A DNA stretch of 64,000 nt from assembly GCA_037446605.1 (NCBI GenBank), contig JBBIIE010000003.1, forward strand, positions 24,163 to 88,162, read 5' to 3'. This stretch comes from JANXAZ01 sp037446605. GTDB lineage: Bacteria; Pseudomonadota; Alphaproteobacteria; Geminicoccales; Geminicoccaceae. The notes under the pieces were generated by a model. It made no database searches and was not told where the DNA came from. It was given only the letters and a program-made list of their open reading frames with translations. Positions 15,709 to 24,090 of this stretch are shown here, piece after piece; position 1 is the first letter of the stretch; each line of letters opens with the position of its first letter. The position numbers and the translations under genes are program-made.

Positions 15709-16371
15709 ATGAATATTATGGAAAGTCCCGACTTCATCGAGATCGCGGAGTTTCCCGTCACCGTCCGGCCCGGGCTCGGATGGATCCCGGCCGAGGTCGA
15801 CCCTCGACCGGCGACCGCGCCGCTGCGGACCGTCCTGGCCGCGGCAGCCGAAGCGGCCCGGGCGTGGGAACCTGCGGAGATTCCGGCGATCGCCGCCACA
15901 CGGAACGCCTATCGTGCGCTCGGCAAGGATCCGGCTCGCTATCGACCTTCGGCGGAAGCACTCCTCCGTCGGTTGCGCAAGGGTGAGCCCTTGCCGGCGC
16001 TCGATCCCCGGGTCGATCTCGGCACGCTGGTGTCGCTCGAAACCGGCTTTTCGATCGGTGTCTACGACCGGGAGACGCTCCGCCCGCCGATCGTCGCGCG
16101 GCCGGGGCGCGCGGCCGAATCGTATCTCGGCATCGGCGGCATCGCCTTCAATCTCGAAGGATTGCCGCTGCTCGCCGATCGCGAGGGACCGTTCGGCAGC
16201 CCGACCCGCGACAGCGCCCGTACCGCCGTGCGCCCCGAGACCCGTGCGATTCTCTTCGTGCTCTACGGGTTCGCCCCGCACCCGGTCGACGCGGCGAGCC
16301 TCGAGCACGCACGGAAGCGGCTCGAGGACCTGCTCGGGGCCCGCATCCTCGCAGCCCAGCTCGCGCGATGA
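15709..16371 (+). CDS. B3/B4 domain protein (COG3382, tRNA-synthetase editing-domain-like)
   Basis: 220 aa if started at ATG 15709; ATG 15718 three codons later is equally possible. Seen: a PheRS-beta B3/B4-type domain with TRNAYRALGKDPARYRPSAEALLRR (about residues 65-89), LGTLVSLETGFSIGVYDRE, and GGIAFNLEGLPLLADREGPFGSPTRDS. Stand-alone proteins of this family are suspected trans-editing or aminoacyl-hydrolysing enzymes; substrate unknown. The start lies in a conspicuously AT-rich patch (ataatgaatattatgg), unlike the rest of the region. Coupled to the next gene by an ATGA overlap. Confidence 0.82.
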   Translation: MNIMESPDFIEIAEFPVTVRPGLGWIPAEVDPRPATAPLRTVLAAAAEAARAWEPAEIPAIAATRNAYRALGKDPARYRPSAEALLRRLRKGEPLPALDPRVDLGTLVSLETGFSIGVYDRETLRPPIVARPGRAAESYLGIGGIAFNLEGLPLLADREGPFGSPTRDSARTAVRPETRAILFVLYGFAPHPVDAASLEHARKRLEDLLGARILAAQLAR

Positions 16372-17384
16372 GCCGCTTCACCTGGCTCGAGCCTCGACCG
16401 GAAGGGCTTTTCGTCCGCCCGGGCGGCTTCTTCCTCGATCCCGTCCGACCGGTCCCGCTCGCGGTCGTGAGCCACGGTCATTCCGATCACGCGCGTCCCG
16501 GCCATCGCGAGGTCGTCGCCACGCCCGAGACCTGCGCGATCCTCGAAGAACGCTACGGCCCGGAAGCCTTCGGCCGGCTGCGGCCCTTGCCGCTCGGGGA
16601 GACGGTCGAGCTCGGCGAGGTCCGGCTCCGGCTCGCCCCGGCGGGGCACGTCCTGGGCTCGGCCCAGATCGTCGTCGAGTACGGGGGATCCCGGGTGGTC
16701 TGGTCGGGCGACTACAAGCGCCGGTCGGATCCGACCTGCGTCCCGTTCGAGCTCGTCCCGTGCGATCTCTTCGTGACCGAAGCGACTTTCGGTTTGCCCG
16801 TCTTCCGCCACCCGCCGGTCGAGCAGGAGCTCGACAAGCTGCTGCGCGCCCGCGAGGCGAGTCCCGATCGGGCGATCGTCGTGGGGGTCTACGGGCTCGG
16901 CAAGACCCAGCGGCTGATCACCTCCTTGCGCCGGGCCGGCTACGACCGGCCGATCTTCCTGCACGGCGCACTGCTCGCCTTGTGCGCGCTCTACGAGCGG
17001 TTCGGCGTGCCCTTGGGCCCGCTCGTGCCGGCCACGGTCGGCGAACGCGGCCGGCCGAGGCGCGAGCTCGCGGGCGAGATCGTGATCGCGCCGCCCTCGG
17101 CCCTCGCCGATCGCTGGATCCGCCGGCTGCCCGATCCCCTTCCCGCCCTCGCCTCGGGGTGGATGCGGGTGAAGCAACGGGCCAAGCAGCGCGGGGTGGA
17201 GCTCCCGCTCGTGATCTCCGACCATGCCGATTGGGACGAGCTCGTGGCGACCTGCGGCGAGGTCGGCGCCGCGGAGGTCTGGATCACCCACGGCCGCGAG
17301 GAAGCCCTCGTCCACGCCCTCGGTCTGCGGGGCATCCGCGCCCGGCCGCTGGCCCTCGCGGGCTACGAGGAGGAGACCGGCTGA
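16368..17384 (+). CDS. ligase-associated DNA exonuclease (MBL/beta-CASP-like)
   Basis: 338 aa metallo-beta-lactamase-fold nuclease of the ligase-associated exonuclease family (SNM1/artemis-like). Seen: FFLDPVRPVPLAVVSHGHSDHARPGH with the HxHxDH zinc motif (about residues 36-41), GHVLGSAQIVVEYGG, VWSGDYKRRSDPTC, VTEATFGLPVF, and ISDHADWDEL near the C-terminus. Partner of the ATP-dependent ligase encoded at 18.8-20.4 kb; such pairs are thought to act in DNA end processing and repair. In most genomes nuclease and ligase are adjacent; here a lactonase-like gene and about 400 nt separate them. Confidence 0.9.
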   Translation: MSRFTWLEPRPEGLFVRPGGFFLDPVRPVPLAVVSHGHSDHARPGHREVVATPETCAILEERYGPEAFGRLRPLPLGETVELGEVRLRLAPAGHVLGSAQIVVEYGGSRVVWSGDYKRRSDPTCVPFELVPCDLFVTEATFGLPVFRHPPVEQELDKLLRAREASPDRAIVVGVYGLGKTQRLITSLRRAGYDRPIFLHGALLALCALYERFGVPLGPLVPATVGERGRPRRELAGEIVIAPPSALADRWIRRLPDPLPALASGWMRVKQRAKQRGVELPLVISDHADWDELVATCGEVGAAEVWITHGREEALVHALGLRGIRARPLALAGYEEETG

Positions 17385-17618
17385 CGGTGCCGGCACGGAC
17401 GAATCGGGCCGGACGGGATCGCTCCCGCCCGGCCCACCGAGGTACAGGGAGGCTGAACAGACTTTCCCCTCTTAAAGCCCGACGCCGAGGTCGGCGAACC
17501 CCGGCAGGTGCAAGCGTCGCATCTTTCCCTGCATGGGCGTCCGTGCCCCCTGCCCTCCCCGGCCGATCGCACCCCTGCTAGCGCTTCCCCGTGAGGCGAA
17601 GGGGAGGCTCGGACGATC

Positions 17619-18413
17619 ATGCTCTGGGAAGTCTTCGCGATCCGCTACGCACGGCTCGCCGCACGCACCCGCCGGGAGAATTTCCTGGGCGTCGATCCAC
17701 ACGATTCCGCGCCGATGCCGATCGACTTCTACGTCTGGCTCCTGCGCTCGGGCGAACGGTCGATCCTCGTCGATCTGGGCTTCGATGCCGAAGAGGCCGC
17801 TCGCCGTGGACGGCGGATCGACCGGCTGCCGCGGGAGGGTCTCGCCATGCTCGGCGTCCGTGCCGAAGAGATCCCGGACGTGATCGTCACGCACCTGCAC
17901 TACGACCACGCCGGCACGCTCGACCATTTCCCGGCCGCCCGCTTCCACCTCCAAGAGGCCGAGCTCGCCTACACGACGGGGCGTTGCATGACCTATGCCG
18001 AGCTCCGCCGGCCCTACAGCGTGGAGCACGTTTGCTCCATGGTGCGGCGGGTTTTCGAGGGCCGGGTCGCCTTCCACGACGGCGACGAGGAGATCGCCCC
18101 GGGCGTCACCGTCCACCGGATCGGCGGGCACGCCAAGGGCATCCAGTGCGTCCGGGTCGCGACGGCGCGCGGACCCGTGGTCCTGGCTTCCGACACCGCG
18201 CACTATTACGAGAATTTTTTGGACTATCGGCCGTTCCTCGTCGTGCACGACGTCGAGGCGACCTTGCGCGGCTACGATCGGCTGCGCGCGCTCGCCGGGG
18301 CCGTCGACCGTATCGTGCCGGGTCACGATCCGCTCGTCATGGAGCGCTATCCAGCACCCGATCCGCGGCTCGAAGGTGTGGTGGCCCGCTTGGACGTACC
18401 ACCGCGGGCCTGA
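17619..18413 (+). CDS. N-acyl homoserine lactonase-like MBL-fold hydrolase
   Basis: 264 aa. Seen: VIVTHLHYDHAGTLDHFP (HxHxDH plus the following His, about residues 86-103), GGHAKGIQCVRV for the next metal histidine, LASDTAHYYEN (bridging Asp), and the C-terminal IVPGHDPLVMERYPA. The family includes AiiA-type quorum-quenching lactonases and general lactone hydrolases; no lux-type gene is in the window, so the true substrate is open. A 234-nt gap precedes it, containing a short inverted repeat around 17490 (CGCCGAGGTCGGCG) but no clear promoter. It separates a nuclease/ligase pair that is usually contiguous. Confidence 0.82.
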   Translation: MLWEVFAIRYARLAARTRRENFLGVDPHDSAPMPIDFYVWLLRSGERSILVDLGFDAEEAARRGRRIDRLPREGLAMLGVRAEEIPDVIVTHLHYDHAGTLDHFPAARFHLQEAELAYTTGRCMTYAELRRPYSVEHVCSMVRRVFEGRVAFHDGDEEIAPGVTVHRIGGHAKGIQCVRVATARGPVVLASDTAHYYENFLDYRPFLVVHDVEATLRGYDRLRALAGAVDRIVPGHDPLVMERYPAPDPRLEGVVARLDVPPRA

Positions 18414-18811
18414 GGGAACCGCTCGGCCCTCCCCGAGCAGAACCGGAAGATCCTGCAACGCCGCTCTCGGCGAGGGCGGGCGGCCCTCGATGTGGGGATG
18501 GACCGGGACGATCTCGGCCACCGCCCCGGTCCCGCCGGCGAGCGCCCGGATCTCGAGCGCGCGGCCGAGCCGCCGGCGTGCCGCGCGACGGCTCCTCCGT
18601 GTCGATCCGCGCGCCGCTCGACCCGTCCGGGGAGGGGCATGCCGGCTCCCGCAGCGGGCGGCGTCCGCGGCGACCCTCGACCGGAACCGGGGGGCGGCAT
18701 CGTGTGCGCTCTCTCCCGTTCCTGCCGGGACGGTCGCATCTTGCGGTGCCCCCGCCGCTCGCTACCTCGGTCCTGCACGGCTCTCGTTTCGACCTTTCTT
18801 CGACTTGGGCG
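18414..18811. other. 398-nt spacer without a supportable gene
   Basis: The spacer lies between the lactonase-like gene and the DNA ligase. All frames were read by eye; the open frames crossing it are arginine- and proline-rich shadows with no family resemblance and no ribosome-binding site. No RNA hairpin with a U-tract or -35/-10 pair was convincing. It may be decayed coding sequence or the leader of the ligase gene. Confidence 0.4.
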
Positions 18812-20416
18812 ATGCAGGCTTTCGCCGAGCTCCTGGAACGCCTCCTCCACTGCCCGCAGCGCACGGGCAAGCTCGCGCTCCTGCGCGATCATCTGCGCCG
18901 CACGCCCGATCCCGATCGGGGTTGGGCCTTGGCCGCCCTCATCGGGACGCTCGAGTTCGCGCACGCCAAGCCCGGGCTCGTCCGGACACTCCTGGCCGAA
19001 CGCACCGATCCCGTGCTGTTCGCCTGGTCCTACGACTATGTGGGCGATCTCGCCGAGACCGCGGCACTGCTCTGGCCCGAGCCGGTCGAGCGTCGGCCGG
19101 CGCCGCGGCTTTCCCGGGTGGTCGAACAGCTCGCCACGACCCCGAAGTCGCGCCTGCCGGCCGTCCTCGCCGACCTCCTCGACCGGCTCGATGCGACCGG
19201 CCGTTGGGCGCTCCTGAAGCTCGTGACCGGTGGCCTGCGGGTCGGCGTCTCGGCCGGGCTCGTGCGCGAAGCCCTGGCCGGCCTGGGTGGGGTCGACCCG
19301 GTCCGCGTGGAAGAGCTCTGGCACGCCCAGAGCCCACCCTACGAAGCACTCTTCGCCTGGCTCGAAGGCGAGGGCCCCGAGCCCGCGGACGGGGCCGAAC
19401 TCGCCTTCCGCCCGTTCATGCTGGCCCATCCGCTCGACGAGCCGGACCTCGCCGTGATCGCCGCCGAGCCCGAAGCCTGGGCGGCCGAGTGGAAGTGGGA
19501 CGGGATCCGCGTCCAGCTCGCCGCCGGACCCTCGGGGGTGCGCCTCTATTCACGCGGCGGCGAGGAGATCGGGGCGAGCTTCCCGGAGCTGCTCGAGACC
19601 GCGCGGCTGCACCGTCTGCACGCGGTGCTCGACGGCGAGCTCGTCGTCCTGCGCGGCACGGAGGTCGGCAGCTTCAACGATCTGCAACAGCGCCTCAACC
19701 GCAAGGAGCCGTCGCCTCGGATGTTGGCCGAATTCCCGGTCGGGCTCTTGCTCTACGATCTCTTGGCCGAGGGTGGCGAGGATCTCCGTCCCCTCCCCTT
19801 CGCCACCCGGCGCGCCCGGCTCGAGTCCCTCCTGACCCGCCTCGCCTCTCCGCGTCTGCGGCTCTCGCCCCTCCTCACCCCGGCGCCACCCGAAGCGCTC
19901 GACCGGCTGCGTCGCGAGCCGCCGCATCCGGCCGTCGAGGGGCTCGTGCTGAAGCGTCGGGCGAGCTCCTATCTCGCCGGACGGGTCAAGGGTCACTGGT
20001 GGAAGTGGAAGCGCGATCCGTTCGCCGCCGATCTCGTCCTGCTCTATGCCCAACGTGGCCACGGCAAACGGTCGTCCTTCTATTCCGATTACACCTTCGG
20101 TGCGTGGCGGGACGGACCGGAGGGCGCGGAGCTCGTGCCCGTGGCGAAGGCCTATTCGGGCTACACCGACGAGGAGCTCGTCCGCCTCGACCGGTGGATC
20201 CGCGAGCGCACGGTCGAACGGTTCGGCCCCGTGCGCGCGGTCGAGCCGGTGCTCGTCTTCGAGATCGGCTTCGAGGGGATCCAGCGGTCGACCCGGCACA
20301 AGTCGGGGATCGCCCTGCGTTTCCCGCGCGTGCTGCGGATCCGCTGGGACAAGCCCGCGGCCGAAGCCGACCGGCTCGCGAGCCTGGAAGCGTTGCTGCC
20401 ACCCTCCGCCGCCTGA
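18812..20416 (+). CDS. ATP-dependent DNA ligase (ligase/exonuclease-pair family)
   Basis: 534 aa. Seen: an N-terminal DNA-binding domain to about residue 200, the adenylation motif EWKWDGIR with the nucleophile Lys228 (KxDG), motif III-like LDGELVVL, LLYDLLAEGG, motif IV VEGLVLKRRASSYL, motif V GRVKGHWWKWKR, and an OB-fold domain with FEIGFEGIQRSTRHKSGIALRFPRVLRIRWDK. Typical length and motif order for the bacterial ATP-dependent ligases that pair with the MBL exonuclease; distinct from LigD because no polymerase or nuclease domain is fused. ATG 18812 is the first start matching the family N-terminus (MQAFAELLERL). Confidence 0.92.
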   Translation: MQAFAELLERLLHCPQRTGKLALLRDHLRRTPDPDRGWALAALIGTLEFAHAKPGLVRTLLAERTDPVLFAWSYDYVGDLAETAALLWPEPVERRPAPRLSRVVEQLATTPKSRLPAVLADLLDRLDATGRWALLKLVTGGLRVGVSAGLVREALAGLGGVDPVRVEELWHAQSPPYEALFAWLEGEGPEPADGAELAFRPFMLAHPLDEPDLAVIAAEPEAWAAEWKWDGIRVQLAAGPSGVRLYSRGGEEIGASFPELLETARLHRLHAVLDGELVVLRGTEVGSFNDLQQRLNRKEPSPRMLAEFPVGLLLYDLLAEGGEDLRPLPFATRRARLESLLTRLASPRLRLSPLLTPAPPEALDRLRREPPHPAVEGLVLKRRASSYLAGRVKGHWWKWKRDPFAADLVLLYAQRGHGKRSSFYSDYTFGAWRDGPEGAELVPVAKAYSGYTDEELVRLDRWIRERTVERFGPVRAVEPVLVFEIGFEGIQRSTRHKSGIALRFPRVLRIRWDKPAAEADRLASLEALLPPSAA

Positions 20417-20532
20417 TCGCCGGACTCGGGCCGTCGGAGACGCCCGCTCGAGAACCCTCCCTCGGTCATCCCTCTCGGGACGGACGAGTCCCGCACATCC
20501 GATCGGTATCTCGGTCGTTGCCACGAAACCGG

Positions 20533-20564
20533 GAAAGAAGAAGCCCGCCGGAGGGCCGGCGGGC
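20533..20564 (-). terminator. rho-independent terminator of the YeeE/YedE operon
   Basis: On the minus strand a perfect 9-bp stem (GCCCGCCGG / CCGGCGGGC, 20543-20551 and 20556-20564) with a 4-nt loop is followed by TTCTTCTTTCC. It starts 35 nt after the stop of the second YeeE/YedE gene. One of very few classical intrinsic terminators in this GC-rich window. Confidence 0.75.
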
Positions 20565-20598
20565 TGGGATCGGGAAGGCCGACGGGCGAGGAGGAACG

Positions 20599-21225
20599 TC
20601 AGGCCCGGCTCGGCGCCGTGGCCGGGGCGGTGCCGCTCGCGCCGTCGGGGGGTGGCAGGAGGCCGTCGGCGTTCGCGCCGACCTCCTCGCGCCAGGGCCG
20701 CCAGCGTTCGAGAGCCACGAGGCCGGCCGCGATCAGGGCCGCGGCTCCGAAGGCGAGCCACGGGAACGGAACGCCCAGGAGTGCGTCGAGCGTGAGCTTG
20801 CCCGCACCGCCCGTGAGCAGGACCGGCCGGAGCGTCGGCTCCAGATAGGTGAAGGTGAGCGCGCCCAGGAGACCGCCTGCGAGGGTGAACCAGGCGTCCT
20901 TGTAGCCGGCGCCGATCTGCGCGAGCGTCGTCCCGGGGCAGGCTCCTGCCAAAGCGATGCCCGCGCCCAGGATCAACCCGCCCACGATGTCGGCCGACCA
21001 GATCGCGGCTTTGGGATGCAGACCCGTGAGGCCGGCGGCCACGAGCGTGCCGAGGACCACGAGCCCGGCCGCCACCCCGGCGAGGAAGATCTTGAGCATC
21101 AGGAAGTTGCGCAATTGCAGCTGGCCCAGGATGACGGCCGGCTCGAAGACGCGCGACTTCTCGAGGAGGAAGCCGAAGACCACGCCCATGGCGAGGCCGA
21201 CGAACACGGCGAATGTGACGGACAT
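20599..21225 (-). CDS. YeeE/YedE family membrane protein (second half-transporter)
   Basis: 208 aa, about five to six hydrophobic segments: TFAVFVGLAMGVVFGFLL, NFLMLKIFLAGVAAGLVVLG, IVGGLILGAGIALAGACPGT, AWFTLAGGLLGALTFTYL and PWLAFGAAALIAAGLVAL. The GACPGT segment carries the conserved cysteine of the sulfur-transport YeeE/YedE family, whose characterised member imports thiosulfate. The C-terminal 30 residues are a soluble Pro/Ala-rich tail. It follows the other YeeE/YedE gene by 14 nt; the two half-proteins together correspond to one full transporter. Uptake or trafficking of thiosulfate or another sulfur species is inferred. Confidence 0.88.
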   Translation of the reverse strand: MSVTFAVFVGLAMGVVFGFLLEKSRVFEPAVILGQLQLRNFLMLKIFLAGVAAGLVVLGTLVAAGLTGLHPKAAIWSADIVGGLILGAGIALAGACPGTTLAQIGAGYKDAWFTLAGGLLGALTFTYLEPTLRPVLLTGGAGKLTLDALLGVPFPWLAFGAAALIAAGLVALERWRPWREEVGANADGLLPPPDGASGTAPATAPSRA

Positions 21226-21239
21226 GGACGGTCTCCCCC

Positions 21240-21755
21240 TCAGACGCGGCGGAGCAGATGGGCCATGGCGATCCCACCCGCGAAGGTCGCGGCGATCGCC
21301 ACGAACGAACCGATGGCGAGCTGGGCCATGCCCGAGAGCCCGTGGCCGGAGGTGCAGCCGTCGGCGATCCGGGCACCGGCGAGCATCAGGAAGCCACCCG
21401 AAAAGGCGAGCAGGAAGCGGGTGGCCGGGCTCTTCGTGCCGAGGGCGCGCACCCACACCGGGGCGATGCCGCGGCGCAGCGTTCCCGAGAGCCTCGCCGA
21501 GAGGAACGCGCCGAGCGCGATCCCGACCACGAGGGCCACCTGCCACCAGTTCTTGGCACCCGAGAGGTGCTTGGCGGCGTAGTCGATCTGCTGGATGGCG
21601 GGGTCGACCCACGCGGCGAGCGAGGCGGCTACGGTGACGAACGAGGACGACGCACCGAGTGCCGTGCCGATCAGGAGAAAGGCGGGGATCTGCAGGAGCC
21701 CCAGGAGCGCGCCGGCCAGGTAGGGCGACCAGGCGCGATCGTCGAGCGCGGGCAT
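21240..21755 (-). CDS. YeeE/YedE family membrane protein (first half-transporter)
   Basis: 171 aa. ATG 21755 has GGGGAG 8-9 nt upstream; a longer frame reaching 21812 would run into the operator palindrome. Membrane segments: YLAGALLGLLQIPAFLLIGTAL, VALVVGIALGAFLSARLSG, LAFSGGFLMLAGARIADGCTSGHGLSG (conserved Cys in the DGCTSGHG signature), QLAIGSFVAIAATFAGGIAMAHL. First gene of a two-gene operon with the other half-transporter. In several proteobacteria such pairs sit under BigR/ArsR-type sulfur-sensing repressors; no repressor gene is present here, but a perfect palindrome lies 44 nt upstream of the start. Confidence 0.88.
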   Translation of the reverse strand: MPALDDRAWSPYLAGALLGLLQIPAFLLIGTALGASSSFVTVAASLAAWVDPAIQQIDYAAKHLSGAKNWWQVALVVGIALGAFLSARLSGTLRRGIAPVWVRALGTKSPATRFLLAFSGGFLMLAGARIADGCTSGHGLSGMAQLAIGSFVAIAATFAGGIAMAHLLRRV

Positions 21756-21798
21756 GGAGATGTCTCCCCTCTGGAGCCGCAGTGGCTCTCGTTGGAGA

Positions 21799-21810
21799 GC
21801 TAATATTAGC
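21799..21810. promoter_or_regulatory. perfect 12-bp AT-rich palindrome, operator/-10 candidate
   Basis: GCTAATATTAGC is a perfect inverted repeat 44-56 nt upstream of the first YeeE/YedE start codon and includes a TAATAT that could serve as the minus-strand -10 element. An operator overlapping the -10 box would fit repression by an ArsR/BigR-type regulator, which is inference. Its AT content stands out in this genome. Confidence 0.5.
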
Positions 21811-21825
21811 AATCTCTGAAATCAA

Positions 21826-21851
21826 GATCCCGGATCCGCACTCCCGGGATC
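21826..21851 (-). terminator. hairpin after the GGDEF-EAL gene, possible terminator
   Basis: GATCCCGG (21826-21833) pairs with CCGGGATC (21844-21851) around a 10-nt loop. On the minus strand the stem is followed by TTGATTTC, a modest U-tract, 24 nt after the stop of the signalling gene. It would separate that transcript from the YeeE/YedE operon. Confidence 0.45.
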
Positions 21852-21874
21852 GCCACCCCTCGACGGAGGTGGGG

Positions 21875-24076
21875 TCAGGCGCCGGGGACGGGCAGGCGGC
21901 TCGCGAGGTCGAGACCGTGCGGTGCCATGGCCCGCCCGCGGCCGCGTCCGAGCCGCGAGAATGGCGGTCGATCGAGGAAGCGGCGGGTGATCTCCTCGGC
22001 TGGCGCCGGCCGGCCGAGCAGGAATCCCTGCACGAAATCGCAGCCATACTCGGCCAGGATGCGGAGCTGGGCCGGACGCTCGACCCCCTCGGCGATGACC
22101 TTGAGGTCGAGGCTGTGGGCCATGGCGATCAGCGAACGGACGATCGCCGCATCACTGCCGTTCTCCTCGACGCTCTGGATGAACGAGCGGTCGATCTTGA
22201 GCGAGGCTCCCGGAAAGGCGCGCAGATGGTTGAGCGAGGAGAACCCGGTCCCGAAATCGTCGAGCGAGACCCGGACCCCCATCTGCGAGAAGGTGGCGAG
22301 CAGGCGCCGTACCTCCTCGGGCTTCTGCAGGAGATGACTCTCGGTGATCTCGAGCTCGAGCAGCGAGGGCGGCAGCTCGTGCTCGGCGAGCAGGTGATGG
22401 AGCAGGGTGCCGAGCCCGACCTCGTGCATCTGCCGTGGCGACAGGTTGACCGCGAGCCGCAGCTCGCCGTGCCCGGCGCGACGCCAGCGGGCGAGCTGCG
22501 CACACCCGGTCTCGAGCGCCCATTGCCCGATCGGCACGATCAGGCCGGTCTCCTCGGTGAGCGGGATGAACTCCCCGGGCGAGACGAGGCCGAGCTCGGG
22601 GTGGCGCCAGCGGATCAGCGCCTCGAAGCCCACCAGCCGCCCGGTGCCGAGCTCGACCTGGGGCTGGTAGAACAGGCAGAACTCGTGGCGGGCCACCGCC
22701 TGCCGCAGGCTCCGCTCGAGCGCCTGGCGGCGCGCTGCCTGCTGCCGCATCTCGACGGTGTAGCGATGGATTCCGCCGACCCTCCCGGCCTTGGCGCGGT
22801 ACATGGCGGCATCGGCGCTCACCAGCAGCTCCTCGATCGAGCCGGCATCGCGGGGATAGACGGCGATACCGATCGAGGCGCCGACCTCGACCTCGCATCC
22901 ACCGATGTCCACGGGCTCGCGGATCACCTCGAGCAGGCGCTCGGCCCGCGGCAGGGCGGACCCGGCATCGTCGAGGTCGGTCAGCACCACGGTGAACTCG
23001 TCACCCCCCAGCCGGGCGACGAGATCGCTCGCGCGCACCACGCCGCGCAGCCGCCCGGCGATCTCCTGCAGGAGCCGGTCGCCGGCGCCGTGACCGTAGA
23101 TGTCGTTGACCGGCTTGAAGCGATCGAGATCGATCAGCAGGAGCGCCACATGGTGCCCGAAACGCCGCGCCCGGGCGAGGCTGCGGGTGAGGAAGTCCTG
23201 GAGGAGATAGCGGTTGGGCAGACCGGTCAGCTGGTCGAGTTGGGCGATCTCGGCGAGCCGCCGCTCGGCGCGGTGCCGCTCGATCGAGTAGCGGATCGAT
23301 CGATCGAGAAGGGGCGCGGTGATCTCGCCCTTGACCAGATAATCCATGGCGCCGGCGCGCATGGCCTCGAGGTCGATCTCGCGGCTGCCCTGGCCGGTGA
23401 GCACGACGAACGGCGCCGTGCTCCCCTGCTCGATCGCCTCGCGCACCAGCTCGAGACCGGTCCGCTCGCCGAGCCGATAGTCGACCAGATAGACCTCGTG
23501 CCGACGCTCGGCGATCGCCGCGAGGGCGGCGTCCCAGCTGCGGGCCCACTCGAGCCGCAATCGCCCGCCGAACACCTCGCCGAGGAGCTCGCGGGTCAGA
23601 AGATAGTCGTCCTCGTCGTCGTCGATCAGCAGGATCCTCGGGCACTCGCCCCCCGGGGGGCCCTCGCGCTCCGCCGGCGGCTCGGGCGAGGCGGTCGGCA
23701 GCGTCGGCCCGTGCCCCAGGCAATAGCGCACCACTCGCTCGAGACGCTCGGCGGTCAGGCCGGTCTTCTCGACATAGTAGGCGGCTCCGGCACCCTGCGC
23801 CGCCCGGTCGACCGCCGGGTCGCCGACACCGGTGAGGAGGACGACCGGCACCGGTCGGATCGGCCGCGCCTGCTCGAGGAAGGCGATGCCGGACGTCTGG
23901 CCGATCCGCCAGTCGACGAGACACAGATCGACGGGCTCGCGGGCGAGCCGGTCGAGCCCTTCGGCGACGCCCGCGGCCGTGTGGACGACGACATCGGGCC
24001 CGATCCCGGTGATCAGGAGCTCGCGCAGGAGGGCGACATCCTCCTCGTCGTCGTCGACCACCAGGATGCGAGGCAT
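21875..24076 (-). CDS. tandem-receiver diguanylate cyclase/phosphodiesterase (REC-REC-GGDEF-EAL)
   Basis: 733 aa cytoplasmic c-di-GMP enzyme. REC1 about 1-120 with acidic pocket DDDEED and phospho-acceptor Asp55 (CLVDWRIG). REC2 about 146-265 with IDDDEDDY and Asp199 (YLVDYRLG). GGDEF domain 280-440 with intact RLGGDEF (357-361), so cyclase activity is possible. EAL domain 450-700 with FEALIRW (485-487), EITESHLL, SLDDFGTGFSSL, KIDRSF and VIAEGVE, so phosphodiesterase residues are present too. The last residues (GRGRAMAPHGLDLASRLPVPGA) lie in the inverted repeat and look appended. Starts at ATG 24076, 14 nt after the single-domain response regulator gene; same operon as the kinase. Confidence 0.92.
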   Translation of the reverse strand: MPRILVVDDDEEDVALLRELLITGIGPDVVVHTAAGVAEGLDRLAREPVDLCLVDWRIGQTSGIAFLEQARPIRPVPVVLLTGVGDPAVDRAAQGAGAAYYVEKTGLTAERLERVVRYCLGHGPTLPTASPEPPAEREGPPGGECPRILLIDDDEDDYLLTRELLGEVFGGRLRLEWARSWDAALAAIAERRHEVYLVDYRLGERTGLELVREAIEQGSTAPFVVLTGQGSREIDLEAMRAGAMDYLVKGEITAPLLDRSIRYSIERHRAERRLAEIAQLDQLTGLPNRYLLQDFLTRSLARARRFGHHVALLLIDLDRFKPVNDIYGHGAGDRLLQEIAGRLRGVVRASDLVARLGGDEFTVVLTDLDDAGSALPRAERLLEVIREPVDIGGCEVEVGASIGIAVYPRDAGSIEELLVSADAAMYRAKAGRVGGIHRYTVEMRQQAARRQALERSLRQAVARHEFCLFYQPQVELGTGRLVGFEALIRWRHPELGLVSPGEFIPLTEETGLIVPIGQWALETGCAQLARWRRAGHGELRLAVNLSPRQMHEVGLGTLLHHLLAEHELPPSLLELEITESHLLQKPEEVRRLLATFSQMGVRVSLDDFGTGFSSLNHLRAFPGASLKIDRSFIQSVEENGSDAAIVRSLIAMAHSLDLKVIAEGVERPAQLRILAEYGCDFVQGFLLGRPAPAEEITRRFLDRPPFSRLGRGRGRAMAPHGLDLASRLPVPGA
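21906..21945 (+). repeat. left copy of 40-bp inverted repeat
   Basis: Reading inward, this copy starts AGGTCGAGACCGTGCGGTGC and ends in CCCGCCCGCGGCCGC. The right copy at 25669-25708, read from the other strand, matches 38 of 40 positions. The copy lies inside the 3' end of the GGDEF-EAL reading frame (encoding GRAMAPHGLDLAS). Weaker similarity continues about 10-15 nt beyond on both sides. Confidence 0.8.
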
Positions 24077-24090
24077 GCGCGCCTTTGATC

